Source: Phallus indusiatus
Lineage: Eukaryota > Basidiomycota > Agaricomycetes > Phallales > Phallaceae
Assembly: GCA_027605045.1 (NCBI GenBank)
Contig: JAQFWX010000004.1
Location: forward strand, 2,738,683 to 2,802,682
Direction: 5' to 3'
DNA: 64,000 nt
The notes under the pieces were generated by a model, which was not told the origin of the DNA, ran no database searches, and worked only from the letters and a program-made list of their open reading frames with translations. A program made the translations under genes and the position numbers. Of the stretch, positions 22,264 through 33,755 are shown one piece after another. Position 1 is the stretch's first letter. Every line of letters starts with the position of its first letter.

Positions 22264-24914
22264 ATGCCTCCTAAAAGCAACAAGAAGTCAAAAAGAACGT
22301 AGGCGAACCACCACCTACCGAAGGCGGTCCATCCACATCTGCACGAGCAGGTGATACTGTTGTGATAGATGCAGCATTGTTTGAAACACTAGTCGCGGAC
22401 CACGCGAATCGATCTAGACAAGGATCGAGACAAGGATCGAGACAAGCTTCACCAGCGCGGAGCGAATCAGGTGAATCAGTGAAATCGACCAGATCTCATA
22501 AGTCCAACCTCGGAAAAGACGAGGTAGTCCTACCACGTAAGATGATTGAGGATGCAAAAAGGATGATCCATGACCTCGTAAGAGGTGATACACCGGGACA
22601 AGACGTCGGTGATATGTTAGTACGACTAGATGCAGCCGTAATACCCGATGAAGAAGAACCGTGGACAACGGTGAAAGGGAAAGGTCGTGCACGAGACGAC
22701 AATAGAACCAGCACGACAATACTGGCCCCAGTAATGGACAACGCGCAGGCGACGGTCAAGACAATGGCAAACACGCCAGCATTGCCAGCGACGCCCAGAG
22801 CTCCATCGGCAGCACCGACCCCCGGTATAACACGTCAACCCACACAACAGTACGCGGTACACGCGGAAACACTACATTCAGTGTTACAGGACCTACCTTC
22901 TGCACAACCAGCAGCGACCAGCACGCCCATCAGACCCACGCGAGCAGCAGATGACGCAGCCGCAGAGATAGAGAGAGGACGAGCTGAGCTGGATAGATCA
23001 CGTCGAAACAGCCGACGTACCCCACCAGAGTTCGTGGCAACTCGTGACTACCTGGAAGATCAATCTACCAGACGAGTCAACGCGGGTCAAGGACCGCGTG
23101 ATAAGAGTAATCCTTCAGCTGCAGAGCTGGAAGAGTCAGCGAAAGACCTGGAAAGGATGGCCGCTGAGGCAGCGCAACTGGCACGGGAAAAACGTTCCGA
23201 AGCATTAGACAAACGCACAACTGCGTTACAAGGGAAGGTTAGTAGGCAAGAACCGTATGTCGACATGCAGGAAGACCTGCAGGAAGTGCGAGCAGCACGC
23301 ACTGAACTGGCTAAAAGCAACCGAGAAATGGAAGCTGGCCAACGACCTGGCATCATCTTTGAGCAAGACCTCTCTAATCGCTCGGCGCCCGCTCAGACTG
23401 CAGCGCAACCAGGACCGTCAACAGTACATCCTGGCCCACCAACAAACGCCGGTCAAGCACACGCTCCTGCAACGTCCCCGACAACCAGAGCACTGGTTGT
23501 ACCCAGAAGAAGAGCAACATCTGCCAGGGATCAGTACGAGCAAATGAGAGAAGACCTCCGAGATATACCGGAGAGTAACGCTGGGCCCTTCATGCCCAAA
23601 TACTATGATGATGAGGACTCGTCAGACGACGAAGAAGAAGCGTACGATCGCGGATACTTCGAACGTGAAATGAGGGAAACCCCATTTGACGACCGAGAAG
23701 ATAGACATAAACCCACAAAGAGGTTTAGAAGAGTTCGGGAAGACGAGGGGATAATTGTCATGGTGCAAGAAGCACTAGAGGAGTGCAAGGATGTAGTAGT
23801 ATCAGCGTCCCCACTTGCGAAAGCGGGTGCAAAGATGCCATTATCCGTTATGTATAGCGGATCATCAAAGCCTGAAGACTTTGAGAAGTTCGTGACCTCT
23901 ATCCTCAGATGGTTGAGGCTGAATAACCTACTCGGCGCAGCGTACGTCGAAGCACATATAGCCGTAGTCGGTATGCGACTAGATGGAGAGGCACACGAAT
24001 GGTTTGTGGAGCACGTAGAACGAGGAGGTCGTTCAACCAAGGGTTGGGACTTGGTAAGACTGTTCCGAAGGATGCACAATATGTTCTTGTCACCTACAAG
24101 CAAGAACCAGTCTGCACATAACTTCGATCACGCGAAGCAAGGTGCAAGGAGCGTACACCGGTACATGAGTGAACTGTTGAAATTCGCAGCACGTCTAGTC
24201 CATCCACCGGACAGATACACCTTCAAACGAAAGTTCTTAGAAGGACTTGATGAGAGAATTCGCAGTGAAGTCACCAAGAGGGGATTCCTGGCCGAAAACT
24301 CATCAATTCGACGGCTGTACATAGCCGCGAACGACATAGAGCAAGCATGGGACTATAATAAGTCAATACTAGCTCAACGTCAGACACCCGTAAAATCAAC
24401 GGGTACCCATTCAAGCTTGGCCAGACAAGCTCAAGAGAACAACTACCGCGCTAAAATCAAACCAAGCGGTATACCCACGAGGACTATTCCCCGTACGACC
24501 ACAACTAGCAACGCGCTAGCTGTAAGACCAGCGACGAGCAGTACGACTAAGCCGGCGAGAGCGTCGACTACCACGACAACTCGACCAGTCAGCTCAGGAA
24601 CGCAAGCCCGAAGCAGTAGCACTGTGCTGAAGTGCTATGAATGTGGACAGACTGGCCACCTAAGACCACAATGCCCTAGAAAGGGACAGGTACGTGCTAA
24701 CGTAATGCACGTTGAGGAGGAAGATGAAGACGATGCGGACGAGCTGCTCGACGCAATTATAGAGGAAGAAACGGGAGTTAACATACTAGAAGTGGAGGAA
24801 TCCCCACAGTATGATGACGCTGAACAAGGTCAAGACACCGCGGAAGCAGCGGACTACGGGGAGGGGACCACTATGAGTGGGACGAGAACGAAGACGCAGC
24901 AGGCGCATACATGA
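22264..24914 (+). CDS. G2 copy 1 Gag (start frame interrupted)
   Basis: Gag of the element, about 880 codons. The true start appears to be ATG at 22264 (MPPKSNKKSK). In this copy an A5 run instead of A6 shifts the frame and brings a stop, so the open frame begins at 22362. Copy 4 (63703) keeps A6. A long charged, low-complexity N-terminal half with REK/ERMA-rich helices precedes the capsid-like region (MPLSVMYSGSSKPEDFEKFV, HEWFVEHVER, NQSAHNFDHAKQGARSV). Near the C-terminus is one CCHC knuckle, CYECGQTGHLRPQC. The end runs out of frame by one G in GGGGAGGGG near 24857, where copy 2 has GGGGGAGGGG and continues into pol. Confidence 0.85.
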
Positions 24915-27900
24915 TGGTGATAACCGAAGACCACGGTTATGATGAAAGAAGACTACTTGTTATCAAACAAGGCTCGTCCACCATTGGGATGATTAAGTCA
25001 CAGGAAGAACCCCTGTATGACCACACGATGAGACCTAAGTCAAGGGCTCCAAAGCGTGATAAAGAATCAATAAAACCTCTAGAGGGTTACTGGCTCGTAA
25101 ACGGCCAATTAGCGCATTGTTTGATTGACAGTGGATGTCAAGGCATGATAATGTCACCATCATTCTCGCTCACGACTGGAGCGAAGACATTCAAACTGGA
25201 TAAGCCAGTATCACTGCAGCTCGCAGTGAAAGGAAGTAAGTCCGTAATACAGTACGGAACGTATACCCGAATAGAATTTGGGGATATTAGTGTATTAGAA
25301 TACTTTGATATAGTCAACATTGACTACTACGACGTCATAATTGGCGTACCATTCCTGAAAAGGTATGACATCTGCCTGGATTTTGGCAACGGAATAATCA
25401 CCCGGGATGGAGGAGTAATCACTCCAGTGGAACGGTTCACTGAAATACCTAACACCACGGACGAGCCCACCGAGTTAAGTGAAAGCTTAGCCATAGCATC
25501 AGCACGCCCCATAACCACTACGTCTAACGCAGTAGCAGTGAGACGGAAGATCCGAGTACCGGAACTTAAGGATGAGAACCTACCCGCGCTACGCGAGTAC
25601 TGGAAGGAGGAGTACAACGACTTATTCGGGCCAGTGCCGAATAGACTCCCTCCATTTAGGGATGTAAATCATCATATCCCATTAATAGAACCTAACAAGG
25701 TTATCCGGTACAGACTACCGAAGTGCCCAGACGCCCTCAAGCCACTGCTGGCTGAAAAAATAGAGCGCTACACGCAAGCAGGTTGGTGGGAACCGACTGT
25801 CGCACAGCAAGCCATCCCCATGCTATGCCTGTTTAAAAAGGCATTATCAGGACTACGCACGGTATTTGACCTGCGTCAGCAGAATGATAATACGTTGAAA
25901 GACGTGACCCCGTTTCCAGACCAGGAGACCATTCGCCAAGACGTGGCGAGACACAAGTATAGGTCGAAAATTGACCTAACGGAAGCTTACGAGCAAGTCA
26001 GAATTGCTCCGGAAGACGTGGACAAGACCACGTTCTCGACGATATATGGCACGTTTAAAAGCCATGTTATGCAACAAGGTGATTGCAACGCGCCTTCGAC
26101 ATTCCAGAGATTGATGACCCATATATTCCGGGACCACATCGGAAGAAACATACACTCGTACATCGACGACGTGTTCGTCTACTCAATGACGATCCAACAA
26201 CACCAGGAACATCTGGAGATTGCCTTCTCGAGATTGAGGAAGGAACAACTTTACCTAAGTCAGAAGAAAGTTGACTTATACTCCAAACGATTGGAGTGCC
26301 TAGGACACATCATCGACGACGATGGTATCCACCCAGATATGGATAAAATGGATAAAATTCGCGATTGGAGAACCCCACGTACGTTCAACGACGTTCAGAA
26401 GTTCTTAGGACTGGTGCAATACGTTGCCGCCTACCTTCCGGGAGTCGCTACTTACACTTCCCCATTGTCGGGATGTACCCACAACAACAGGCAATTTGAG
26501 TGGACACCGGCACTAGAACGCTGTTTCAATGCAATCAAAGCGTTGACGAAGAACGCCCCAGTTCTTAAACCTATCAATCCTGATAGCAACGAGCCAATTT
26601 GGCTTGTAACCGATGGATCCAAGTGTGGCGTCGGTGCGTACTATGGTCAAGGCGCAAGGTGGCAAACCTGCAGACCCGCAGGATTTATGTCTAAGAAATT
26701 TACTCCGGCACAATACAACTACCGGACTCATGAGCACGAGCTCATTGCAGTACTTGAAGCACTGAATAAGTGGGAAGACAAACTACTAGGTCGTAAATTC
26801 ACCCTAGTAACGGACAACGAGGCCTTGAAACACTTCAAGACACAGCCCCGTATGTCGCCTAGACAGGCGAGATGGTACGAGTATCTCTCTCGTTTCGACT
26901 ACGAAACGATTCACATCAAAGGTGAGACCAATACGGTCGCAGATGGACTCTCGAGATACTTCGAGGATGACCTACCTAACGAGATACACCCACCTGAGAA
27001 CTACGTCAACATCGACGTGAAACTAGATCCAACAGGGGATCAGCTACCTCCTGAAAGGAAAAGCGAACTCAGAATCAGTGCGGCGAGACGCATTAACACT
27101 CGGGCGAAAGCTAGAGTCCAACAACAGACGGCTGGACAAGCATCCATTGAACAACGATCAGCGTCCATCGAAGAAGTGGATACAGACGACGAAGATGTAC
27201 TGGCAGTCACAGCACAACATAGCGGTAAAACGCTTAAAGCCAAAATCGAAGGCTTTGAAGGATTAGCTGATCTGATAAAGAGCGGCTATAAGGACGACAC
27301 AACACTGAAGAAAGTGTTAGAAAACCCTGATGCATACAAAGGGTTTGGGATGAAAAACCAGCTACTATACACGAAGAATCAGTTTTCCCGTGACGTGGTT
27401 TGCATACCCCATCACTTATTTTACCAGGGGAGGAAGCTGGTAGAGATCATAATTAGTGAAGCACACGAAATTGTGGGACACTTTGGACGCTATAAAACGT
27501 CGCAATACATTAGACAAGTGTATTGGTGGAGAACGATGGCAGAGGACATCGAAGAATACTGCAAATCGTGCGGTAAATGTCAAACGAATAAGGATGACAA
27601 TAGACATCCTAGCGGTCTACTGAAGACGCTACCCATTCCCAATAAACCATGGGAATCAGTCGGAATGGACTTTATAGGCCCATTACCAGTATCGAAAGGA
27701 CACGACTTCTTACTAGTCATAATTGACAGATTAACGTCAATGGTGAGACTCATGCCCACCACCACGAAGCTAACTGCGAAAAGCGCAGCACACCTGTACT
27801 TCGAAGGTGTAGTTAGGCATCATGGCGTGCCAGCTTCTATCGTCAGTGATAGAGATACCAGATTCACCGCGAAATTCTGGAAAGAACTACAGCGACTAAT

Positions 27901-28762
27901 AGGGACAAAACTCCTCATGTCCACTTCATTCCATCCACAGACGGATGGAGCAACAGAGCGGGCGAACCGCTCCATAGGACAAGTATTACGTTCTATAATA
28001 GATAATGACCAAAAGGATTGGGCTGAACGTATCCCGATGGCGGAATTCGCACTGAACAGTAGCACGAGTGAAACGACTAAGTTCACGCCATTCGAACTTA
28101 ACTACGGATACACCCCTGCACTAGGGCGACAGCTCAACACCGACACCAAGTTCAATGGTGTGAAGCAATTCGCATTACAAGCGAAATGGAATCTTATGGC
28201 CGCACACGATGCCATAATCGCGAGTCGCGTGAAACAAACCATGCACGCGAACACTCACAGACGAGATGCGCCTGTCTATAAAGAGGGTGACCTCGTGTAC
28301 CTTTCTACGAAGAACATATCTCTACCAAAGGGTAGATCCAGTAAGTTGGTACCGCGTTACGTCGGTCCTTACAAAGTATTGTCAGTCAAAGACAATATTA
28401 ACGTCAAACTCGACTTGCCTGACGAGTTGAAGAAGCGTAGGATAAATCCAATATTCCACGTGGACTTAGTGAAACCACATATCGCCAATGATGACGATAG
28501 ATTTCCATGTCGTGAGTCATTAACGGCGTACGACTTTGGACAACCGGACAATGCCGAATGGCATGTAGATGAACTACTAGCCCATCGCTGGACTGGGTCT
28601 AAAGACACGGACATCGAGTTCCTAGTGCAATGGACGCTAGGCGATACGACCTGGGAGCCGTACGAACACTGCAAAGACTTGCAGGCATTGGATGAGTATC
28701 TCCAATTACGCGGGGTTACCCAATTAGGGAAATTGCCGCGTCTCCGCACGACGCGTAAATGA
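24911..28762 (+). CDS. G2 copy 1 Pol polyprotein
   Basis: 1283 codons. Protease: DSG at residues 73-75 (AHCLIDSGCQGM). RT: about 280-500, with RTVFDLRQQN, KIDLTEAYEQV and the catalytic YIDDVFVYS at residue 417, a YIDD variant of the usual YLDD. RNase H: about 570-680 with VTDGSKCGVGAYY, HEHELIAV and VTDNEALKHF. Integrase: H2C2 finger (GHFGRYKTSQY, CKSCGKC) then the DDE core (VIIDRLT, VSDRDTRF, HPQTDGATERANRS). C-terminus: chromodomain EWHVDELLAHRW to TTWEPYEHCKDL, marking a chromovirus. The ATG at 24911 may be only an apparent start, because in copy 2 gag and pol are one frame. The stop is 139 bases before the third ORF. Confidence 0.95.
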   Translation: MMVITEDHGYDERRLLVIKQGSSTIGMIKSQEEPLYDHTMRPKSRAPKRDKESIKPLEGYWLVNGQLAHCLIDSGCQGMIMSPSFSLTTGAKTFKLDKPVSLQLAVKGSKSVIQYGTYTRIEFGDISVLEYFDIVNIDYYDVIIGVPFLKRYDICLDFGNGIITRDGGVITPVERFTEIPNTTDEPTELSESLAIASARPITTTSNAVAVRRKIRVPELKDENLPALREYWKEEYNDLFGPVPNRLPPFRDVNHHIPLIEPNKVIRYRLPKCPDALKPLLAEKIERYTQAGWWEPTVAQQAIPMLCLFKKALSGLRTVFDLRQQNDNTLKDVTPFPDQETIRQDVARHKYRSKIDLTEAYEQVRIAPEDVDKTTFSTIYGTFKSHVMQQGDCNAPSTFQRLMTHIFRDHIGRNIHSYIDDVFVYSMTIQQHQEHLEIAFSRLRKEQLYLSQKKVDLYSKRLECLGHIIDDDGIHPDMDKMDKIRDWRTPRTFNDVQKFLGLVQYVAAYLPGVATYTSPLSGCTHNNRQFEWTPALERCFNAIKALTKNAPVLKPINPDSNEPIWLVTDGSKCGVGAYYGQGARWQTCRPAGFMSKKFTPAQYNYRTHEHELIAVLEALNKWEDKLLGRKFTLVTDNEALKHFKTQPRMSPRQARWYEYLSRFDYETIHIKGETNTVADGLSRYFEDDLPNEIHPPENYVNIDVKLDPTGDQLPPERKSELRISAARRINTRAKARVQQQTAGQASIEQRSASIEEVDTDDEDVLAVTAQHSGKTLKAKIEGFEGLADLIKSGYKDDTTLKKVLENPDAYKGFGMKNQLLYTKNQFSRDVVCIPHHLFYQGRKLVEIIISEAHEIVGHFGRYKTSQYIRQVYWWRTMAEDIEEYCKSCGKCQTNKDDNRHPSGLLKTLPIPNKPWESVGMDFIGPLPVSKGHDFLLVIIDRLTSMVRLMPTTTKLTAKSAAHLYFEGVVRHHGVPASIVSDRDTRFTAKFWKELQRLIGTKLLMSTSFHPQTDGATERANRSIGQVLRSIIDNDQKDWAERIPMAEFALNSSTSETTKFTPFELNYGYTPALGRQLNTDTKFNGVKQFALQAKWNLMAAHDAIIASRVKQTMHANTHRRDAPVYKEGDLVYLSTKNISLPKGRSSKLVPRYVGPYKVLSVKDNINVKLDLPDELKKRRINPIFHVDLVKPHIANDDDRFPCRESLTAYDFGQPDNAEWHVDELLAHRWTGSKDTDIEFLVQWTLGDTTWEPYEHCKDLQALDEYLQLRGVTQLGKLPRLRTTRK

Positions 28763-28901
28763 GGATCTGCAAGCAGATCTGCCCCGTGCCCCCGGCGGCA
28801 CAGCAGCCACGAGAAAATCCTACTCGGGCGCTACTCTGATACAAGAGTAAATAAATACTCTTTCTTACGACCCCGTCTCAGCCACCTGAGCACCGTCAAC
28901 G

Positions 28902-30706
28902 ATGTCTGCAGAACCTTCACGACCTACCTCTTCATCTACGAAGCCCTCGACCCGCAAGGGACGATTTGACGATATCAAGCAAGCGTTGCTTGAAGCACAA
29001 AAAGAATGGAGTATGGATTCCATGCCTGGCTGCGTAGCCATCACCCACGAAAGTGGAAATGTACCCACTGCGATGAGTATATCTCGCACATTAGTACCGC
29101 TGCAAGCAAGCGTACCATTGTTCTTGACGAGAAAGACGTCAAAGAGTGCCTACTCGAGGCATTCCCGTTCCTGCAAAAAGAGTGGGATGATTTACAAAGC
29201 GCCTCGAAGACGCTAACGACTACGCCGACCAGACCGTCCAAGAACTCAAGGACGTTGAGAGACAAGAGGACGACCTTCGAGATCGTATACGGGAACTCGA
29301 GGACAAGTTGAAGCAAGCCCCACAGGCAGCATCGCCTGTGTCATCTAGGAAACGACCTCGGTCAGAGGCCAAGGGCCCCACGAATCATGGGCCCATAGGA
29401 TTCGACGCGTACGACGACGACGACGACGATGATCTAGACGACCACGATTGGGCGGACTCCTACAATGACGAGTCGGTACTCGACTCCAACGGTCAACCCG
29501 TTCCTCCCCATTCTGGGGACGATTTCGGCCTAATGGACAGGCTGGACCCTGAAGAGGAGTCATTATTGTCTCGGCGACAACTCGCTGAGAAAGTCCTCGC
29601 TGAGTTCCCAGGAACTCCCCGTATCTCCAACCAGGCCAAGTACCACGATACGTGGCCCGCTTTTATGCAAGGCCACGACCCCACAGCGTCTCGAGCAGGG
29701 AAAACCCCTGTACCTGGGCCAGTTCCCGACCCACTCGCGTGGTACATGATGTGTCCACTGGATGATCCCTCATTCGTACTCCAGGGGAAGCAGATCTGGA
29801 AGAAACCACCCATATTGGACACACCTCAAAAAGTTGCAATGCACGCGCGCATTAGACTTGCCTGGGATGTAGGCATGATGTTCATCAATAGAAAGAAGAA
29901 AGAGCGAGACTACGCTCGCCTCACTATCGGGGAGCGCCCGAAGCTTTTCCATACCCAACCGAAGGGCAAATGGACCTAGAAACGGGTCGCCTCTACGAGA
30001 CGTGGTATAAGGACCCCGCCTCCGTACCCTTTTATATAAGGGTTGAACCATCAGGATCGCTGAATATCAGCGATGTTGAAGTCGTAGCGTGGCTTCGAAA
30101 AATATTCCCGAATCGGGAAACAAGGAAGACTGTATTCCCCATTGTAGCGGAGATATGTACCGAGCCTGGGCTATCCACCTGGCTCAACGCCGCTGGCATC
30201 AACGCCGACAAGACGGTGAATAACTCCCCATCCATAATCGAAGGATGGCGTCGAGCATATACCCTGCCTCAGGGTAACATTCCAACCAAGGAAGAAGTTG
30301 TCGGGATGCTGCGATATAACTGTGTGAATACCCGATTAATCGAAACTCGATTAGGACCACTATTTGAGCGGTGGCGATCACACACTAACAGCAATACCAT
30401 CGCCGTGAAGTGGCGAGAATCTCAACCCACCGTTTCGTCGCTGTTACCAGGACGTCAGTATCGAAGACGACGTCACAACAATCGTCGTGACGCCGCCCCT
30501 GCAGCTCCTATTGCTGGACCTTCGAAGGAGACTCCTTATGTGGAGTCCACCGCTAGTCGCCTCCCTCGGCGAAAGCACCACTCCCAGCAGATATCGCTGA
30601 GAAAGAACTCGTGATCGACCCCGATCAATACGAGGTCCTGGATAGACCAGGAGCGGGCCCTCAAGGTGACATTGAGATGGCCATGGATTATACCGCGGAC
30701 GACTGA
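28902..30706 (+). pseudogene. G2 copy 1 third ORF, frame-broken
   Basis: Same protein as the intact ORF at 59066-60766 but broken into at least four frames. Differences from that copy are one-base contractions: GG for GGG near 29055, AAA for AAAA near 29200, CCC for CCCC near 29938. The start (MSAEPSRPTSSSTKPSTRKG), acidic D-rich stretch (about 29410-29440) and C-terminal MAMDYTADD (stop at 30704-30706) are all present. It lies between pol and the 3' LTR on the coding strand. Confidence 0.8.
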
Positions 30707-30759
30707 GACTCACTCGTCGTATCATGTATTGACTTGACGCTCAAGTCAGCGGGGGAGGA

Positions 30760-31023
30760 TGTAACGGTTCCGCTATGACCAGCGGACTACTATTACCCAT
30801 AGTACATATTAGTATATATATACAATTGCATGCAGACGATCGTCGTCTGCACAAGTACCTAGTATTATGTAATGTACATAGGCGCCGTCACACCAGTAAA
30901 TACCGCGTAACGGTAAAGGCGCCGGCAGCCTTTCTTACCTGCACTTGCAAATATACAGCTTTATACTGTTTGTTGTGAGTCCGTAAGAACCGGGCTAATC
31001 GTAAACTGTAACGAAACGTTACA
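30760..31023 (+). repeat. G2 copy 1, 3' LTR
   Basis: 264 bp, preceded by the purine tract GCGGGGGAGGA, a good polypurine tract. Subtype a, like the 5' LTR, with two differences seen by eye. It is followed directly by CCCCTAGAGTGAGGG, which is internal sequence of a G3 LTR. Confidence 0.92.
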
Positions 31024-31149
31024 CCCCTAGAGTGAGGGTCCCTAAGCTTGTTCTCTTAGGATCCCCTCCCTCTAGGTGAGTAGTATAGTTCTCTCAATAT
31101 ATTTTACTTAGGATCCCCTCCCTCTAGTGTGAGCTGAGTAGCCCTAACA
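31024..31149 (+). repeat. Truncated G3 LTR (right end only)
   Basis: 126 bases matching the right third of the G3 LTR seen at 44175-44573 (reverse) and 56763-57112. It includes AAGCTTGTTCT (31044-31054), two copies of CTTAGGATCCCCTCCCTCTA and the end GCCCTAACA. The left two thirds are missing, cut exactly at the G2 LTR. To the right the G1 RT reading frame resumes (PFIGVFMDVYLDDIVIYS). Confidence 0.85.
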
Positions 31150-31496
31150 GCCATTCATAGGAGTCTTCATGGATGTGTACCTAGATGATATAGTCATTTA
31201 CTCCAACACTATAAATGATCATGTGGAGCATATACGTACCGTATTGGATTGGCTCCGTGAAGAACAACTGTTTTTGGCACCGAACAAAATGCAGTTCTTT
31301 GCAACAGTTCTGAAACTCCTGGGCCATGTCATTGACAAAAAGGGTATTAGAATGGACCCTAATAAAGTTGATAAAATAGAGAAATGGAAAGCACCTACCA
31401 ATAAGGAACTGCTACTCAGTTTCTTGGGTGTGGTCGGGTATCTTGCTGCGAACTGTGAAGGTATCCGTATTCCAATGGCTGTGTTAACAGCTAGGA
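31150..31496 (+). pseudogene. G1 reverse transcriptase fragment
   Basis: In frame from the G3 LTR junction: the catalytic box VYLDDIVIYS, then LRKEQ-like LREEQLFLAPNK, LGHVIDKKGIRMDP, and KWKAPTNKELLLSFLGVVGYL. These are the C-terminal RT palm and thumb of a Ty3/Gypsy Pol. The frame continues at 40587 (TGSNSQWRWGPTEQ) once the inserted G2 element and one copy of its target duplication are removed. The RT start and protease are lost. Confidence 0.85.
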
Positions 31497-31760
31497 TGTA
31501 ACGTTTCGTTACAGTTTACGATTAGCCCGGTTCTTACGGACTCACAACAAACAGTGTAAAGCTGTATATTTGCAAGTGCAGGTAAGAAAGGCTGCCGGCG
31601 CCTTTACCGTTACGCGGTATTTACTGGTGTGACGGCGCCTATGTACGTTACATAATACTAGGTACTTGTGCAGACGACGATCGTCTGCATACAATTGTAT
31701 GTATATACGAATATGTACTATGGTTAATAGTAGTCCGCTGCTCATAGCGGAACCGTTACA
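31497..31760 (-). repeat. G2 copy 2, 3' LTR
   Basis: 264 bp, subtype b (on the minus strand GAGCAGCGG, TTAACCATAG, ATTCGTATATACATACAATTG). By eye identical to 40318-40581. Confidence 0.92.
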
Positions 31761-31813
31761 TCCTCCCCCGCTGACTTGAGCGTCAAGTCAATACATGATA
31801 CGACGAGTGAGTC

Positions 31814-33618
31814 TCAGTCGTCCGCGGTATAATCCATGGCCATCTCAATATCACCTTGAGGGCCTGCTCCTGGTCTATCCAGGACCTCGTATTGATCGGG
31901 GTCGATCACGAGTTCTTTCTCAGCGATTTCTGCTGGGAGTGGTGCTTTCGCCGAGGGAGGCGAGTTAGCGGTGGACTCCACATAAGGAGTCTCCTTCGAA
32001 GGTCCAGCAATAGGAGCTGCAGGGGCGGCGTCACGACGATTGTTGCGACGTCGTCTTCGATACTGACGCCCTGGTAGCAGCGACGAGACGGTGGGTTGAG
32101 ATTCTCGCCACTTCACGGCGATGGTGTTGCTGTTAGTGTGTGATCGCCACCGCTCAAATAGTGGTCCTAATCGAGTTTCGATTAGTCGGGTATTCACACA
32201 GTTATATCGCAGCATCCCGACAACTTCTTCCTTGGTGGGAATGTTACCCTGGGGCAGGGTATATGCTCGACGCCATCCTTCGATTATGGATGGGGAGTTA
32301 TTCACCGTCTTGTCGGCGTTGATGCCAGCGGCGTTGAGCCAGGTGGATAGTCCAGGCTCGGTACATATCTCCGCTACAATGGGGAATACAGTCTTCCTTG
32401 TTTCCCGATTCGGGAATATTTTTCGAAGCCACGCTACGACTTCAACATCGCTGATATTCAGCGATCCTGATGGTTCAACCCTTATATAAAAGGGTACGGA
32501 GGCGGGGTCCTTATACCACGTCTCATAGAGGCGACCCGTTTCCAGGTCCATTTGCCCTTCTGTTGGGTATGGAAAAGCTTCAGGGTGCTCCCGATAGTGA
32601 GGCGAGCGTAGTCTCGCTCTTTCTTCTTTCTATTGATGAACATCATGCCTACGTCCCAGGCAAGTCTAATGCGCGCGTGCATTGCAACCTTTTGAGGTGT
32701 GTCCAATATGGGTGGTTTCTTCCAGATCTGCTTCCCCTGGAGTACGAACGAGGGGTCATCCAGTGGACACATCATGTACCACGCGAGTGGGTCGGGAACT
32801 GGCCCAGGTACAGGGTTTTCCCTGCTCGAGACGCTGTGGGGTCGTGGCCTTGCATAAAGCGGGCCACGTATCGCGGTACTTGGCCTGGTTGGAGATACGG
32901 GGAGTTCCTGGGAACTCAGCGAGGACTTTCTCAGCGAGTTGTCGCCGAGACAATAATGACTCCTCTTCAGGGTCCAGCCTGTCCATCAGGCCGAAATCAT
33001 CCCCAGAGTGGGGAGGAACGGGTTGACCGTTGGAGTCGAGTACCGACTCGTCATTGTAGGAGTCCGCCCAATCGTGGTCGTCTAGATCATCGTCGTCGTC
33101 GTCGTCGTACGCGTCGAATCCTACGGGCCCATGATTCGTGGGGCCCTTGGCCTCTGACCGAGGTCGTTTCTAGATGACACAGGCGATGCTGCCTGTGGGG
33201 CTTGCTTCAACTTGTCCTCGAGTTCCCGTATACGATCTCGAAGGTCGTCCTCTCGTCTCTCAACGTCCTTGAGTTCTTGGACGGTCTGGTCGGCGTAGTC
33301 GTTAGCGTCTTCAAGGCGCTTTCGTAAATCATCCCACTCTTTTTGCAGGAACGGGAATGCCTCGAGTAGGCACTCTTTGACGTCTTTCTCGTCAAGAACA
33401 ATGGTACGCTTGCTTGCAGCGGTACTAATGTGCGAGATATACTCATCGCAGTGGGTACATTTCCCACTTTCGTGGGTGATGGCTACGCAGCCAGGCATGG
33501 AATCCATACTCCATTCTTTTTGTGCTTCAAGCAACGCTTGCTTGATATCGTCAAATCGTCCCTTGCGGGTCGAGGGCTTCGTAGATGAAGAGGTAGGTCG
33601 TGAAGGTTCTGCAGACAT
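31814..33618 (-). pseudogene. G2 copy 2 third ORF, frame-broken
   Basis: Homologous along its length to the 59066-60766 ORF. Open pieces are 33618-33121, 32986-32756, 32775-32482 and 32551-31814. The last piece preserves what looks like the native C-terminus, ending in a basic R/N-rich block, then AEIAEKELVIDPDQYEVLD and AMDYTADD. Breaks are small indels. Confidence 0.8.
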
Positions 33619-33755
33619 CGTTGACGGTGCTCAGGTGGCTGAGACGGGGTCGTAAGAAAGAGTATTTATTTACTCTTGTATCAGAGTAGCGCCCGAGTAG
33701 GATTTTCTCGTGGCTGTTGTGCCGCCGGGCACGGGGCAGATCTGCTTGCAGATCC

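Larger units (their letters stand above)
21923..31023 (+). mobile_element. Ty3/Gypsy element G2, copy 1 (full length)
   Basis: 9.1 kb with 264 bp LTRs at both ends (TGTAACGG...CGTTACA) and gag, pol and a third ORF in order. LTRs differ at two visible sites (TTCTGC/TTCCGC near the start and GGTGCC/GGCGCC later). Flanks do not match: TGAAG before and CCCCT after. On the right it abuts a truncated LTR of family G3 rather than G1 sequence. Frame breaks relative to other copies are one-base contractions of homopolymers. Confidence 0.92.

Noticed and set aside
29410..29440. GAC-repeat microsatellite
   Set aside because: It encodes the acidic run of the G2 third ORF and is shared by all copies.
28902..30706. 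Third ORF of G2 as an envelope gene
   Set aside because: No signal peptide, transmembrane helix or furin-like site. Charge and motifs point to a non-membrane protein.
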